Notes under the pieces: model-generated
Database searches by the model: none
What the model saw: only the letters and a program-made list of their open reading frames with translations
Told to the model about the DNA's origin: nothing
Assembly (NCBI RefSeq): GCF_038007305.1
Contig: NZ_JBBOWV010000001.1
Location: forward strand, 2,718,501 to 2,782,500
Direction: 5' to 3'
DNA length: 64,000 bases
Source: Solibacillus sp. FSL W7-1436
GTDB taxonomy: Bacteria > Bacillota > Bacilli > Bacillales_A > Planococcaceae
In this document: positions 47,057-56,950 of the stretch, piece after piece
How positions within the stretch are numbered: the first letter of the stretch is position 1
Layout of the letters: the number at the start of each line of letters is the position of its first letter
Position numbers and translations under genes: made by a program

Positions 47057-47716
47057 ATGTTAACAAAAGCAAAATGGAATCACTTTTTAGACGAGATGGA
47101 CCGTATGTATCCGGATGCACATTGTGAATTAGTGCATGACAATCCGTTTGAGTTGACGATTGCGACATTATTATCTGCGCAATGTACGGATGTCCTCGTC
47201 AATAAAGTGACGAAACAATTATTTCAGAAATATAAAACACCTCAGGATTATTTAAATGTTTCACTTGAGGAACTGCAAAATGATATTCGTTCAATTGGCC
47301 TTTACCGAAGCAAAGCGAAAAATATTCAGTTATTATGTGCACGTCTGCTAAATGAATATGGCGGGGAAGTTCCGGCATCTCGTGAAGAGCTTGTCACATT
47401 ACCAGGTGTCGGCCGTAAAACAGCAAATGTTGTCTTGTCGGTTGCATTCGATATTCCTGCAATGGCTGTCGATACGCATGTAGAGCGTGTCTCGAAGCGA
47501 TTAGGGCTTTGCCGGTGGAAAGACAGTGTGCTGGAAGTAGAAGAAACAATCATGAAAAAAACACCGATTGAACGGTGGAGCCGTGCACACCATCAAATTA
47601 TTTTCTTTGGCCGCTATCATTGTAAAGCGCAAAATCCGGGCTGCGGGTCATGTCCGTTATTGGATGACTGTCGGGAAGGGCAAAAACGTTTGAAAAAAGG
47701 TTTGGTAAAATTATGA
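47057..47716 (+). CDS. nth: Endonuclease III
   Basis: A DNA glycosylase/AP lyase removing oxidised pyrimidines. The protein has 219 residues. The helix-hairpin-helix is LPGVGRKTANVVLS near 114; it contains the catalytic lysine (GRKTAN), and the catalytic aspartate follows in AVDTHVERVSKRLG. The 4Fe-4S cysteines follow C-x6-C-x2-C-x5-C in CKAQNPGCGSCPLLDDC near 190. SD aggagg lies upstream. It follows dnaD, as in B. subtilis, and overlaps ypoC by 4 bp. Confidence 0.97.
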   Translation: MLTKAKWNHFLDEMDRMYPDAHCELVHDNPFELTIATLLSAQCTDVLVNKVTKQLFQKYKTPQDYLNVSLEELQNDIRSIGLYRSKAKNIQLLCARLLNEYGGEVPASREELVTLPGVGRKTANVVLSVAFDIPAMAVDTHVERVSKRLGLCRWKDSVLEVEETIMKKTPIERWSRAHHQIIFFGRYHCKAQNPGCGSCPLLDDCREGQKRLKKGLVKL

Positions 47717-48063
47717 TGATTTCAGTTCAACAAGAAGCAATCTCAAAAGAAGCGGTGGACGCCTGGCACGGTAAATGGGAGACATTGCGTGAAACGATTC
47801 ATGCTGCCCATGAACGACGTGACGGATCAGCACAGCAATTCATGATAGAAGGAATCGGACATTTTGAACAGTTTATTGTGGATAGTTCTGTTACCGATGC
47901 ACCGTTTTCAGTGCAAAGCGAGTATGAACTTATGCCAATCAACGGAATGGAACGTCTGCAGTTCATAAAAGCACGTCCAGGGCAATATGCATGCTATCGT
48001 CAATTGGACGAACTTTATAAAGAAACGAAAAAGCGCTGTGCAAGGCTGAGAATAAAAAAGTAA
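47713..48063 (+). CDS. ypoC: YpoC-like protein
   Basis: A soluble 116-residue protein beginning inside the nth stop (ATGA overlap). No enzyme motif is seen. A helical N-terminal half contains AWHGKWETLRETI, and the C-terminus is basic. It is identified by position between nth and ponA, where B. subtilis has the longer ypoC. Function unknown. Confidence 0.75.
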   Translation: MMISVQQEAISKEAVDAWHGKWETLRETIHAAHERRDGSAQQFMIEGIGHFEQFIVDSSVTDAPFSVQSEYELMPINGMERLQFIKARPGQYACYRQLDELYKETKKRCARLRIKK

Positions 48064-48104
48064 AACAACCGAACAATCGTTGTTTCTCGACTTAAATGGA
48101 AAAC

Positions 48105-48149
48105 AAAAAACATCAATTTTTCTCCTAGTGAGAAAAATTGATGTTTTTT
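48105..48149. terminator. Bidirectional terminator between ypoC and ponA
   Basis: The 20-bp inverted repeat aaaaaacatcaatttttctc / gagaaaaattgatgtttttt serves two convergent genes. Confidence 0.95.
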
Positions 48150-48152
48150 AGT

Positions 48153-50828
48153 TTAATCTTCTTCTGAATCTTCAGGTCTTGTTTCGCCGCCCGAAGTCGG
48201 TGGGCTAGGCTGGGTCGGTGCTGATGGGTCAGGTTCGGACTCGTCTGGCTCTACAGTATTACCGTTGCCATTCCCGTTGTTGCCATTGTCACTACCGTTT
48301 CCATTATTGCCGTTCCCGTTGTTGCCATTGCCGTTATTGCCATTGTTGTTTCCGTTGGCCGGCTGTTCCGGCTGTTCTGCTTCATCCGGTTCTTCAATGG
48401 AGTCATTCGGATCTTCAGGCTCTGTTGTTGCATCTCCATCGACGAATAATGCAACGCTTGCCGGATCACTTCGTAAATCACCCGAAATGGCTGTAACCGT
48501 AAATGTATATTCTTTCCCTCGTTCGATGCCAGGTACTTGAATTGCGGTTGCGCTTGTCGTTGAAATGACCGTTGCCGGACCGCCATCAACTTTCATCGAT
48601 ACTTCAAATGTAACTGGTTCAGTATCTTCACCGGAACCGTCAAGTGAAGAATGTGACCATGAAACATCCGCCAGTTGTGCTGCATCATTGTATGAAGCTT
48701 GTAAACTAGTAGGTGAATCCAGATTTTGTGGAACAAATTCCTCAGTATACTCAGTTGGCTCCGTTCCTTTAACGAACAGCTCTGTTGATTTTTGTGTAGC
48801 TGGCGTATATTCATTCGCCAGTTTTAATGGATTCGACCCGACTACGATCGAAGCCGATACGACACTGCTAGGCTGTTTAAATGATGATGACGGGTTATGC
48901 TGGTTTAGATCTGTCATGATCGATTTGAATAAATTTTGCGGCAACCAGCGCTCTTCCCATGTTGTAATAGGGTTTTTACGCTCTGAATAGCCGCCCCAAA
49001 TAGCGATCGAGTAGTTTGTTGTATAGCCGGCAAACCATGTATCCGGTACTGAACCGCTCTTTAAGTTGTACTTTTCAAATTCATCTGATCCATAGTTCGT
49101 TGTACCCGTTTTACCTGCGATATCAACGCCTGCTACAGCAGCACGCGGCGCAGAGGCATTGCGTTTGTTGCTGACAACATCACGTAAAATATCCGTTACC
49201 ATATAAGCTGTATAATCACTCATCGCTTTTTTGGATTCCGGTTTAAATGATTTTGATGTCTTTCCGTCACGGAAAACAATTTTAGTAATGGCATGCGGAC
49301 TATTATAAGTACCGTCATTGCCGAATGCTGCATAGGAAGCGGCCATTTGGACTGGAGAAATATTGACGTTACCTCCACCAAGTGCTTCCGATTCTGTTAA
49401 TCCGCTTGATTCAATACCTAAATTGCCTAAAAACTCTTTAGCGCGTTCTGGACCGACTTCACGGAAAGTTTTCACTGCCGGAATATTCCGTGATGTATAG
49501 AGCGCTTCACGCACTGTCATTGGACCTAAATAGCGGCCATCCCAGTTACCGATAACCTGATCGGTTCCGGAATATGTCATTTTTTCATCGACCGTAGTTT
49601 GACCAGTCGACCATTTTAAATATTCAAATGCTGGCCCGTAATCAATCAATGGTTTTAAAGTCGAACCAGGCTGACGAGTTGTCATATCGTAGGCAAAGTT
49701 AAAGTTAAATTCACCTGTATAGTTTCGACCGCCGCCAATCGCACGAATTTCACCTGTTGGTGTATCGATGACCGCAACACCTGCCTGCATCTCTTCAGTA
49801 GGGAAGTTGCTGTCATTGTTCATTAAATCTTCTACAATTGTCTGTGCTTTCGGATCTAGCGTTGTATAAACCTTAATCCCCTCGGAAGTCAGTTCGCTAT
49901 CACCATTTTTTTCAAGTTCTGCTAAAACAACATCCAAAAAGGCAGGATATTTCGTTGTACTGTTTGCTACACGCTCTTCTTCAGGAACAAGTCCGCCAGT
50001 AATAGGTTCCTTTTTCGCTTTTTCTGCTTCAGCTTCGGTAATTTTCCCGTGCTGAACCATTAAGCCTAAAACGATATTACGGCGTTTTTTTGCACGGTCC
50101 GGCTTTTTATACGGATTATAATTGTTCGGACTTTGCGGCATCCCTGCCAATTGAGCATATTCAGCCAATGATAATTCACTTAATTCTTTTCCGTAAAATT
50201 CTTTAGCTGCTGTACCAAAGCCATGAATTCTGCCTGACATCAGGATTTTGTTAAAGTACATTTCGAAAATTTCTTCTTTACTGTACTGACGTTCCAGCTT
50301 AATTGCGAGCCAAGCTTCCTGCGCTTTACGCTCCAGCTTTTTCTCATTTGTAAAGAATGAGTTTTTTACAACCTGCTGTGTTATTGTACTCGCACCTTGA
50401 GCACCAAATCCGTCACGGAAGTTGGCCAGTACGGCACCGCCAAGACGCCACAGGTCGACACCGAAGTGATCGAAGAATCGAGCATCTTCTGTTGCGATAA
50501 TCGCGTCAATCATTTGCTGTGGAATATCTTCATATTTTACGTAATTCCGTTTTTCTGCACCAATTGTTGCAAAAAGTTCTCCATTTATATCATAAAACTC
50601 CGATGAGATCGGGTCCTTTAATGCATCCTCGTCCAGCTCCGGTGCTTTGCTTACATAGTAGCCAAATAATGCGGCACCACTTAAGAAACCAATTACCCCA
50701 ATTAAAACGATTGCTAAAACAATGCGCTTAATCCATTTCCCTGCAGAAGTTTTCGGTTTTCTGGATTTTTTGTTTTTTTGTTGACGTTCGCGCTTAATTT
50801 GTTCGCGTGTTTTTCTATTTTCCGTCAC
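48153..50828 (-). CDS. ponA: Class A penicillin-binding protein 1
   Basis: A bifunctional peptidoglycan glycosyltransferase/transpeptidase of 891 residues from GTG 50828-50826. AGGAGA lies 6-7 nt upstream; a GTG at 50849 is less likely. Order: basic cytoplasmic tail, membrane helix (about 34-60), GT51 domain with EDARFF (near 114) and the GASTITQQ block, and transpeptidase with GSTLKP (SxxK), SRN and KTGT. A fibronectin type III domain near 700-790 precedes an Asn/Gly-rich tail (NGNNGNG repeats) and a Pro/Glu end. It overlaps recU by 14 bp. Confidence 0.96.
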   Translation of the reverse strand: MTENRKTREQIKRERQQKNKKSRKPKTSAGKWIKRIVLAIVLIGVIGFLSGAALFGYYVSKAPELDEDALKDPISSEFYDINGELFATIGAEKRNYVKYEDIPQQMIDAIIATEDARFFDHFGVDLWRLGGAVLANFRDGFGAQGASTITQQVVKNSFFTNEKKLERKAQEAWLAIKLERQYSKEEIFEMYFNKILMSGRIHGFGTAAKEFYGKELSELSLAEYAQLAGMPQSPNNYNPYKKPDRAKKRRNIVLGLMVQHGKITEAEAEKAKKEPITGGLVPEEERVANSTTKYPAFLDVVLAELEKNGDSELTSEGIKVYTTLDPKAQTIVEDLMNNDSNFPTEEMQAGVAVIDTPTGEIRAIGGGRNYTGEFNFNFAYDMTTRQPGSTLKPLIDYGPAFEYLKWSTGQTTVDEKMTYSGTDQVIGNWDGRYLGPMTVREALYTSRNIPAVKTFREVGPERAKEFLGNLGIESSGLTESEALGGGNVNISPVQMAASYAAFGNDGTYNSPHAITKIVFRDGKTSKSFKPESKKAMSDYTAYMVTDILRDVVSNKRNASAPRAAVAGVDIAGKTGTTNYGSDEFEKYNLKSGSVPDTWFAGYTTNYSIAIWGGYSERKNPITTWEERWLPQNLFKSIMTDLNQHNPSSSFKQPSSVVSASIVVGSNPLKLANEYTPATQKSTELFVKGTEPTEYTEEFVPQNLDSPTSLQASYNDAAQLADVSWSHSSLDGSGEDTEPVTFEVSMKVDGGPATVISTTSATAIQVPGIERGKEYTFTVTAISGDLRSDPASVALFVDGDATTEPEDPNDSIEEPDEAEQPEQPANGNNNGNNGNGNNGNGNNGNGSDNGNNGNGNGNTVEPDESEPDPSAPTQPSPPTSGGETRPEDSEED

Positions 50829-51498
50829 GATGTTTCTCCTCACTTTCACAAACGTTATTGTTTGCGATTAACTTTTTTACCGCCTGCAAATAGTCGAGCC
50901 TTGGTAAATAGCCTTCGGAAATTTCGATGGCATCCTGCTCAAAAACAGCGATTGGTATAGATTTTCTTCCCCCTTCATCCATTGCCGAAAACCATTTTGC
51001 CACAACATGGTACGAAATGACAAAATTTCGGTTTAACATGCTGAATCGTACAATGAAAAACGCAACTCCTCGTTGAATTGTTACGGAATGCATATGATCC
51101 ATTTGGTGAGGGTGAATGTTCTTTAATGGAAAGGATGTTTTGCTATCCGTTTCTTTTGCTTCAAAATCAATGTAATATCCATTCCATACGCCATTATAAT
51201 CCGTCGTTGAAGGTGTGCGGAAATAAGCCTCTTTAATAACAGCAGCACTTCTGGCCGGATAATCTACTTTGACGATTTGTATAGGAACAGGTTTCTTGTG
51301 TATATTTGCCATATTCCTATGTAAATAAAACATATTTGTTTCATTTAGGTCATCTTCTAAGCTTTTTCCACGGTTACTGTAATTGACGGTTCTTTTATTT
51401 TTTTCTTTGGCTGAGGATTGAGAATTGGCGGTATCCTTTTTTTTCTCAATCTTTGGCGCACTTTCATAGAGTTTACCGTTTGGATAACGAATCACCAT
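50815..51498 (-). CDS. recU: Holliday junction resolvase RecU
   Basis: A structure-specific nuclease that resolves Holliday junctions and helps chromosome segregation. The protein has 227 residues. Active-site carboxylates of the RecU fold are visible in NRGKSLEDDLN (near 42), the STTDYNGVWNGYYIDFEAKET block (Asp, Glu, Lys) and HPHQMDHM. A basic disordered N-terminal tail (KKKDTANSQ...) precedes the fold. SD aaaggtga precedes the ATG. It is the first gene of the recU-ponA operon. Confidence 0.96.
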   Translation of the reverse strand: MVIRYPNGKLYESAPKIEKKKDTANSQSSAKEKNKRTVNYSNRGKSLEDDLNETNMFYLHRNMANIHKKPVPIQIVKVDYPARSAAVIKEAYFRTPSTTDYNGVWNGYYIDFEAKETDSKTSFPLKNIHPHQMDHMHSVTIQRGVAFFIVRFSMLNRNFVISYHVVAKWFSAMDEGGRKSIPIAVFEQDAIEISEGYLPRLDYLQAVKKLIANNNVCESEEKHRDGK

Positions 51499-51679
51499 GG
51501 AGTCACCTTCTTTCCTGGAAGAAATAATACTTTAATAGTGTATCACAAACAATGTACCCGTTAATAATTTTGTAAAAGCTATGCAAAATATAACTTCTTT
51601 TAGCGAATGGACACTATTTTTGCCACATGACAAGGATTCCGTAAAAAAAGAAAGAATCATTGTGCAAAGGGGGCATTAT

Positions 51680-51910
51680 ATGTCGAAATTATCACGCTTA
51701 ATCGAACAAGTTGAAATGGCACAAACATTATTATCACTGCAAATGGAACGCGAGCAATTAAGAATGAAAGTGGAGCATTTAACCAATCTACTCACTGTTT
51801 ATCAAAAAGTTAGCCTAGCAGAAACAAAGAGTCAAGTAAAGAATGCCTGTTCGCATATAAGTAGTACAAACGAAGAGAATTTGATACACTTAAGAACAAA
51901 TGTACTTTAG
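51680..51910 (+). CDS. Small coiled-coil protein of unknown family
   Basis: A 76-residue protein from ATG 51680, which has aaaggggg 5 nt upstream; the ORF extends to 51581 without an SD. It is one long charged coiled coil (RLIEQVEMAQTLLSLQMERE...) with a polar tail. It occupies the recU-yppE interval, where B. subtilis has other yppC/yppD genes. I do not recognise it. Confidence 0.55.
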   Translation: MSKLSRLIEQVEMAQTLLSLQMEREQLRMKVEHLTNLLTVYQKVSLAETKSQVKNACSHISSTNEENLIHLRTNVL

Positions 51911-52009
51911 CCTGAATGGGCAAAGACTAATAAAAACTAACTATTGTAGTGAAATACGGTAATTCACGCTACAAAGTTTAAACAGATGAAATTACTCGAG
52001 GTGCTCTTT

Positions 52010-52375
52010 ATGCAATTAATAGATGAAACATACCAGTTAATAGAAGAATGTGATGCGTGTCTACACCGTTTTCAGGAAATGCGACGTTTAGACAAGGAGC
52101 CGGATTTCTTTAATGAAGTCAAGCCATATGTCGATAATGTTCATACACGTATTCACGAATGGCAGCAGCATGCGGCAAATTGGATAAAAAGCCAGCACCC
52201 AAAAAATTTATACGTACAGCAAATTGACCACGCAGCTGATGCGATGGAGCAATTTGTTGTACAGTCTTTTTTTAAAGGAACGAGCAAAAAACGGTTTATC
52301 CAATCGATCCAGTCTGCGCAATACACATTGAAGCTACTCGCAGCAAAGATTGAGGAAGGTGAAGACGATGCTTAG
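52010..52375 (+). CDS. yppE: YppE family protein (DUF1798)
   Basis: A 121-residue four-helix-type protein from ATG 52010 (gaggtg about 9 nt upstream). The family-like C-terminal stretch FFKGTSKKRFIQSIQSAQYT is visible. It precedes the yprA orthologue, as B. subtilis yppE precedes the yprAB region. It overlaps mrfA by 8 bp. Function unknown. Confidence 0.8.
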   Translation: MQLIDETYQLIEECDACLHRFQEMRRLDKEPDFFNEVKPYVDNVHTRIHEWQQHAANWIKSQHPKNLYVQQIDHAADAMEQFVVQSFFKGTSKKRFIQSIQSAQYTLKLLAAKIEEGEDDA

Positions 52376-54644
52376 CAAAAAAAGAACCATTTCGCAGCTG
52401 GTCGACGAGTGGCAATATGATGAGGAAATGAAACAGAATATTGTCGCCATGCATACGATTGATGAAAAGCAGGCCCAGTATGCTGATTTCCCTTCAAATT
52501 TACACCCATCAATTATTAAAGCATTGCATGGGCGCGGCATTGAACAGCTTTATATCCATCAGCGCCAGGCATTCGACTATGCGCAACAGCAAAAGAATTT
52601 TACAGCGATTACACCGACTGCTTCGGGAAAATCGTATTGCTACCATCTGCCGGTTTTACAGCAAATTCTAGAAGACAGTTCAAGTCGCGCTATTTATCTG
52701 TTTCCAACAAAGGCGCTTGCACAGGACCAGAAATCTGATCTTAATGAATTGATTGAACTGATGGATGAGGATATTTTGAGTTACACATATGATGGAGATA
52801 CTGCACCGGGCATTCGCCAAAAAATCCGGAAAGCCGGTCATATCGTCATGACAAATCCGGATATGCTGCATTCAGGCATTTTACCGCATCATACGAAATG
52901 GGTATCCCTATTTGAAAACTTGAAGTACATCGTCATTGATGAGTTACATACGTATAAAGGCGTATTCGGTTCACATGTCGCCCATGTTATAAGAAGACTT
53001 CAGCGTATTTGCGAATTTTATGGAAGCAATCCGATTTTTATTTGTACAAGTGCTACAATCAAAAACCCTAAAGAACTGGCAGAAAGCCTGACAAACAGTA
53101 AGCATGAGCTGATCGAACAGTCGGGCGCGCCTGTTGGGAAAAAGACATTCATTTTTTACAACCCGCCGATCGTCCACCCGACATTTGGTGTAAGACGGAG
53201 CGCAGTGCTCGAAGTCCGCGATATTTCAAAACGCTTGTTTGAAGCGGGCATTCAAACGATTATTTTTGCGAAATCAAGAGTTCGTGTGGAAATGCTCGTG
53301 ACGTATTTAAAGTCGCTGACATCGAAAAAAATTATGGATGAATCGATTCAAGGGTATCGTGGCGGTTATTTGCCGAGTGAACGTCGAGAAATCGAAAAAG
53401 GCTTACGGACAGGATCGATCCAGATGGTCGTCAGTACGAATGCACTTGAATTGGGTGTCGATATCGGCCAATTGCAGGCATGTATTATGACAGGCTACCC
53501 GGGGAATATCGCGAGTGCTTGGCAGCAGGCTGGCAGGGCGGGAAGACGTCAGGACGATGCGCTCATAGTATATGTTGCACAATCGACGGCATTGGATCAG
53601 TATGTTGTCCAAAATCCTAGTTATCTATTAGGGAGTTCCCCGGAAGAAGCACGTATTAATCCTGAAAACCTGTTGATTTTAATGGAGCATTTAAAATGTG
53701 CGGCGTTCGAACTGCCATTTTCGATGGAAGATACGTATGGGGAATATGAAGTTCAGGAACTATTAGCCTATTTAGAAGAAGAGGGTGTGCTTGTACGTAC
53801 AAGCACGAAATGGCATTGGATGAGCGACAGATTCCCGGCTCATGAAATTTCCCTGCGCTCAGCCGCACAGGAAAATGTTGTCATCATCGATATTTCTACA
53901 CCAGCCAATACGAAAGTAATCGGCGAAATGGATACTTACAGTGCAATGACCCTTTTACATGAAGAAGCCATCTATTTGCACCAGGGTATTCAGTTCCAGG
54001 TCGAAAAGCTCGATTGGGAAGAGAAAAAGGCATTCGTTCGGGAAGTGGATGTCGACTACTTTACAGACGCAAATTTGGCTGTCGAGCTGAAAGTGCTGAG
54101 TGAAGATAAATCGGCACCATTTAAAAACTCGACAGTGAGTTACGGAGATGTAAGCATTTTAGCTATTCCGACCATCTTTAAAAAAATCCGTTTTAATACA
54201 CATGATAATATCGGGTCCGGTCCGATTTCGATTCCACCAATGGAAATGCATACAAACGCGACATGGATGAGCTTTGAGCTGCCGAATAACTGGACGGAAG
54301 AACAACTGACCGATGCGCTGACAGGAGCTGCCTATGCAATGGGAAGTTTCATCCCGTTATTTATCCACTGTGACCGGTCTGATGTGTCGGTTGTCCCTCA
54401 AGTAAAAGCGGTTCATAATGAAAAACCGACGTTGTTTATATATGACAGTTACCCTGGTGGTATCGGTTTAAGTGAACGGGTGTACGATGTATTGCTGTCG
54501 CTGCTTGAAAGAACAGCACAGCATGTGGAAAATTGTCCGTGTCAGCAAGGGTGTCCTTCATGTATTGGTGCGCAGGATAGTTTAGGAGAAAACAAAAAAC
54601 AAGTTATGAAAGTATTAAATATTTTAATTAACGAAATGATGTGA
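52368..54644 (+). CDS. mrfA: DNA repair helicase MrfA (YprA)
   Basis: An SF2 helicase that, with MrfB, forms a mitomycin-C excision repair route independent of UvrABC in B. subtilis (published for YprA/YprB). From ATG 52368 it has 758 residues. Motifs: TPTASGKSYC (motif I, near 77), VIDELHTY (motif II, DELH), CTSATI, STNALELGVDIG, and QQAGRAGRR (motif VI). The C-terminal MrfA/DUF1998 domain carries the four-cysteine site CPCQQGCPSC near 735. It overlaps yppE. Confidence 0.95.
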   Translation: MLSKKRTISQLVDEWQYDEEMKQNIVAMHTIDEKQAQYADFPSNLHPSIIKALHGRGIEQLYIHQRQAFDYAQQQKNFTAITPTASGKSYCYHLPVLQQILEDSSSRAIYLFPTKALAQDQKSDLNELIELMDEDILSYTYDGDTAPGIRQKIRKAGHIVMTNPDMLHSGILPHHTKWVSLFENLKYIVIDELHTYKGVFGSHVAHVIRRLQRICEFYGSNPIFICTSATIKNPKELAESLTNSKHELIEQSGAPVGKKTFIFYNPPIVHPTFGVRRSAVLEVRDISKRLFEAGIQTIIFAKSRVRVEMLVTYLKSLTSKKIMDESIQGYRGGYLPSERREIEKGLRTGSIQMVVSTNALELGVDIGQLQACIMTGYPGNIASAWQQAGRAGRRQDDALIVYVAQSTALDQYVVQNPSYLLGSSPEEARINPENLLILMEHLKCAAFELPFSMEDTYGEYEVQELLAYLEEEGVLVRTSTKWHWMSDRFPAHEISLRSAAQENVVIIDISTPANTKVIGEMDTYSAMTLLHEEAIYLHQGIQFQVEKLDWEEKKAFVREVDVDYFTDANLAVELKVLSEDKSAPFKNSTVSYGDVSILAIPTIFKKIRFNTHDNIGSGPISIPPMEMHTNATWMSFELPNNWTEEQLTDALTGAAYAMGSFIPLFIHCDRSDVSVVPQVKAVHNEKPTLFIYDSYPGGIGLSERVYDVLLSLLERTAQHVENCPCQQGCPSCIGAQDSLGENKKQVMKVLNILINEMM

Positions 54645-54648
54645 GAAC

Positions 54649-55911
54649 ATGTCGTATGAAAATAAGCTATTGCAAATGAAAAAACTGCTGGGCAAAAAAA
54701 CGGAGCAAAAAAAAGAAAAACCAAAATTCATGAAACCCGATCCGCCTTTATACAGCGAACAATGGCAGCAGGCAGGACTTGAACTTGTAGAAAATGAATT
54801 TGGCATGCTTTTTAAACGGGAAGTACATTATCCATATGATTATCAGCATGGTGACTATAAGCTTGGGGAATTGTTTCCATCCTTAAAGCGCTGGAAGTCC
54901 CAGGCCGAGGATCATCCTTTTGCCATTAGCGATGATGAAACGATCGTGTTTTTTGATACAGAAACAACCGGATTAAAAGGCGCGGGTACCCATATTTTTT
55001 TACTCGGTTTTTTGGAAGCGGATGATGAAGGATTTACGCTTACACAATATGTATTGGCGGACCCTTCGAATGAAGCGGCCCTTCTTTTCGAATCAAAGCT
55101 GTGGCAGCGAAATGTAACGATTGTTTCCTATAACGGAAAAAGTTTCGACTGGCCGCAGCTCCAAGTGCGCTGGACATTGAACCAGCAATTTTTGCCGCCG
55201 TTGAAATCACAGCGGCAGATTGATTTGCTGCATAGTACGAAACGACTTTGGAAAGATGATTTATCACGCATGAAGCTAACACAAGTAGAACAGGATAAGC
55301 TTGGCTTTTACAGAGTCGGGGATATACCGGGGCATTTAGCTCCGATTATATACTTTGATGCGGTTAAGAGCGGAAATGCGGAAACACTGATGAAAGTACT
55401 GTTGCATAATGAATGGGATTTACTGTCTCTAATTACATTGTATATACATTCGACGAATTTATTGTTTGATGATATATCAACGGAATCGGCAACAACGTAT
55501 ACGAATATCGGGAAATGGTTTGGAGATTTGAAAAAGCGTCAGACAAGTACGGAAATACTGCAGGCGGTGACAGCACATTTCGATACAAAGGATACCGGTT
55601 ATGCACATTTTTATTTAGCATATGAATTGAAGCGGATTGGAGAAACGGATTTAGCGATCCAATCATTCCAAACAGCGCTTCCTGCCATTCCTGTCAGAAA
55701 ACAGCTACAGGCATATGAACAACTGGCCATGCTGTATGAACATAAAGTAAAGGATTACGAGCAGGCATATATTTATACGGAAATAGGGAATAATTTACTT
55801 CCTGAAATACCATTTCTAAAAGAAACCCAGCTTCAAAATCAGCGGAAAAACTGGAAGAAAAGACTAAGCCGTCTGAACAATAAAAGAAATAAAATTTTTT
55901 TCGACAAATAA
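54649..55911 (+). CDS. mrfB: 3'-5' exonuclease MrfB (YprB)
   Basis: The nuclease partner of MrfA, 420 residues. A basic N-terminal tail precedes an RNase H-like domain with FFDTETTGLKGAGTH (catalytic Asp/Glu near 102), SYNGKSFDWPQL near 162, and later HNEWDLLSL, which supplies the final acidic residues. The C-terminal 130 residues form TPR-like helices. It begins 4 bp after mrfA, so the two are expressed together. Confidence 0.93.
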   Translation: MSYENKLLQMKKLLGKKTEQKKEKPKFMKPDPPLYSEQWQQAGLELVENEFGMLFKREVHYPYDYQHGDYKLGELFPSLKRWKSQAEDHPFAISDDETIVFFDTETTGLKGAGTHIFLLGFLEADDEGFTLTQYVLADPSNEAALLFESKLWQRNVTIVSYNGKSFDWPQLQVRWTLNQQFLPPLKSQRQIDLLHSTKRLWKDDLSRMKLTQVEQDKLGFYRVGDIPGHLAPIIYFDAVKSGNAETLMKVLLHNEWDLLSLITLYIHSTNLLFDDISTESATTYTNIGKWFGDLKKRQTSTEILQAVTAHFDTKDTGYAHFYLAYELKRIGETDLAIQSFQTALPAIPVRKQLQAYEQLAMLYEHKVKDYEQAYIYTEIGNNLLPEIPFLKETQLQNQRKNWKKRLSRLNNKRNKIFFDK

Positions 55912-55964
55912 TCAAAAATTTTTCGACATCTAGAAGATATGTAGTCGTCCCATTTGTCTGACCT

Positions 55965-55974
55965 ATGCTATAAT
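55965..55974 (+). promoter_or_regulatory. Extended -10 promoter of gpsB
   Basis: ATGCTATAAT contains TG-n-TATAAT (55966-55974). No good -35 is seen. It is the only promoter-like element between mrfB and gpsB. Confidence 0.5.
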
Positions 55975-56011
55975 AAATCAAAGAAGTAGCGTGATGGAAG
56001 GACGAGGAATA

Positions 56012-56311
56012 ATGGATATTAAATTAACAGCTGACCATATACTGGAAAAAGAATTCAAAAAGAGCATGAAAGGTTATAACATTGATGAAGTGGATCAATT
56101 TTTGGATCTGATTCGTGAAGATTATGACACATTTACTGCAAAGATTGCTTCCTTGGAAGAGGAGAATGAGCGCTTAAAGCAAGAGCTGGCAAATTCAAGC
56201 CGCAAATCGGCGGTTGCTCCTGCTCCAACAGCCAATAGTACAAACTTCGATATTTTAAAGCGACTTTCAAACTTGGAAAAACATGTTTTCGGGAGCAAGC
56301 TTTACGAATAG
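56012..56311 (+). CDS. gpsB: Cell division/elongation adaptor GpsB
   Basis: A 99-residue DivIVA-like coiled-coil adaptor that links PBP1 and other wall enzymes to the division site. The N-terminal membrane- and PBP-binding segment contains [28 protein letters not shown], given in full family form, followed by a coiled coil (about 40-65) and a C-terminal helix [19 protein letters not shown] 56012 follows ggaaggacgagg. Its known client PBP1 (PonA) is encoded in this window. Confidence 0.96.
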   Translation: MDIKLTADHILEKEFKKSMKGYNIDEVDQFLDLIREDYDTFTAKIASLEEENERLKQELANSSRKSAVAPAPTANSTNFDILKRLSNLEKHVFGSKLYE

Positions 56312-56331
56312 TTAAACTATTCATGGGAATA

Positions 56332-56360
56332 TTGTTTTTTTTCTATTATTGCAGTATACT
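56332..56360 (+). promoter_or_regulatory. Promoter of rnpB
   Basis: TTGTTT (56332-56337), a 17-bp spacer and TATACT (56355-56360) place the start close to the P1 helix of RNase P RNA. Confidence 0.6.
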
Positions 56361-56367
56361 TTATTCA

Positions 56368-56768
56368 TACATCAATATTCGAGTAATCGCTGCGACTTTA
56401 ATGTCGTAGAGGAAAGTCCATGCTCACACGGTGCTGCGATGCCCGTAGTGTTCGTGCTTACTGAAAAAATAAGGTAAGGCAAGAGAATTTCTCTTGACGG
56501 CGGAAGGAACTCCTAAGTCTTTTAGATATGGACGAAACTTCCTGAAAGTGCCACAGTGACGGAGCTTATAGTGAAAACTATGAGGTGGAACGAGGTAAAC
56601 CCCATGAGTGAGAAACCCAAATTATGGTAGGGGCACTCTCCTGAAGGAATTGAACGGATGGAGGGACGGTCAGATTGACCGTAGATAGATGATTACTACC
56701 TAGTCGTACGAGGCGCAAGCTGCTTGAGTACTTAGGAACAAAACATGGCTTATTGATTATTGATGCTT
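56368..56768 (+). ncRNA. rnpB: RNase P RNA, Bacillus (type B) class
   Basis: The catalytic RNA of RNase P. Conserved blocks are present in order: gtaatcgctgcgac, gaggaaagtccatgctc, gaaagtgccacagtgacg, gtggaacgaggtaaaccc, gagaaacccaaat, gtagatagatgattac and the 3' core acaaaacatggctta. The ends catcaatatt and attattgatg pair as helix P1. The position between gpsB and the ypsC-like gene matches B. subtilis, although a GGDEF-EAL gene now intervenes. Confidence 0.97.
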
Positions 56769-56781
56769 TTTTGAACATATA

Positions 56782-56817
56782 AAAGGGCTCTCCATTCTTT
56801 TGTGGAGAGCCTTTCTT
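56782..56817 (+). terminator. Terminator downstream of rnpB
   Basis: Stem ggctctcca / tggagagcc followed by tttctt. Confidence 0.8.
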
Positions 56818-56950
56818 AGTAGAAAAAATTATTTTAAATATAAAAATAAAGATTCATGATGGGGAATTAGGGAACTAAATCAATAAAACTGCACCTGCTT
56901 CCATCGGAGTGAATAGATAAAAACTGTTCTTTATATAAGGGTGATATGTC

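Noticed and set aside
48251-48990. Open frames opposite the PonA tail
   Set aside because: They arise from the repetitive Asn/Gly coding stretch and have no start signals.
51499-51680. A LexA box in the recU upstream region
   Set aside because: No GAAC-N4-GTTC-like sequence is present.
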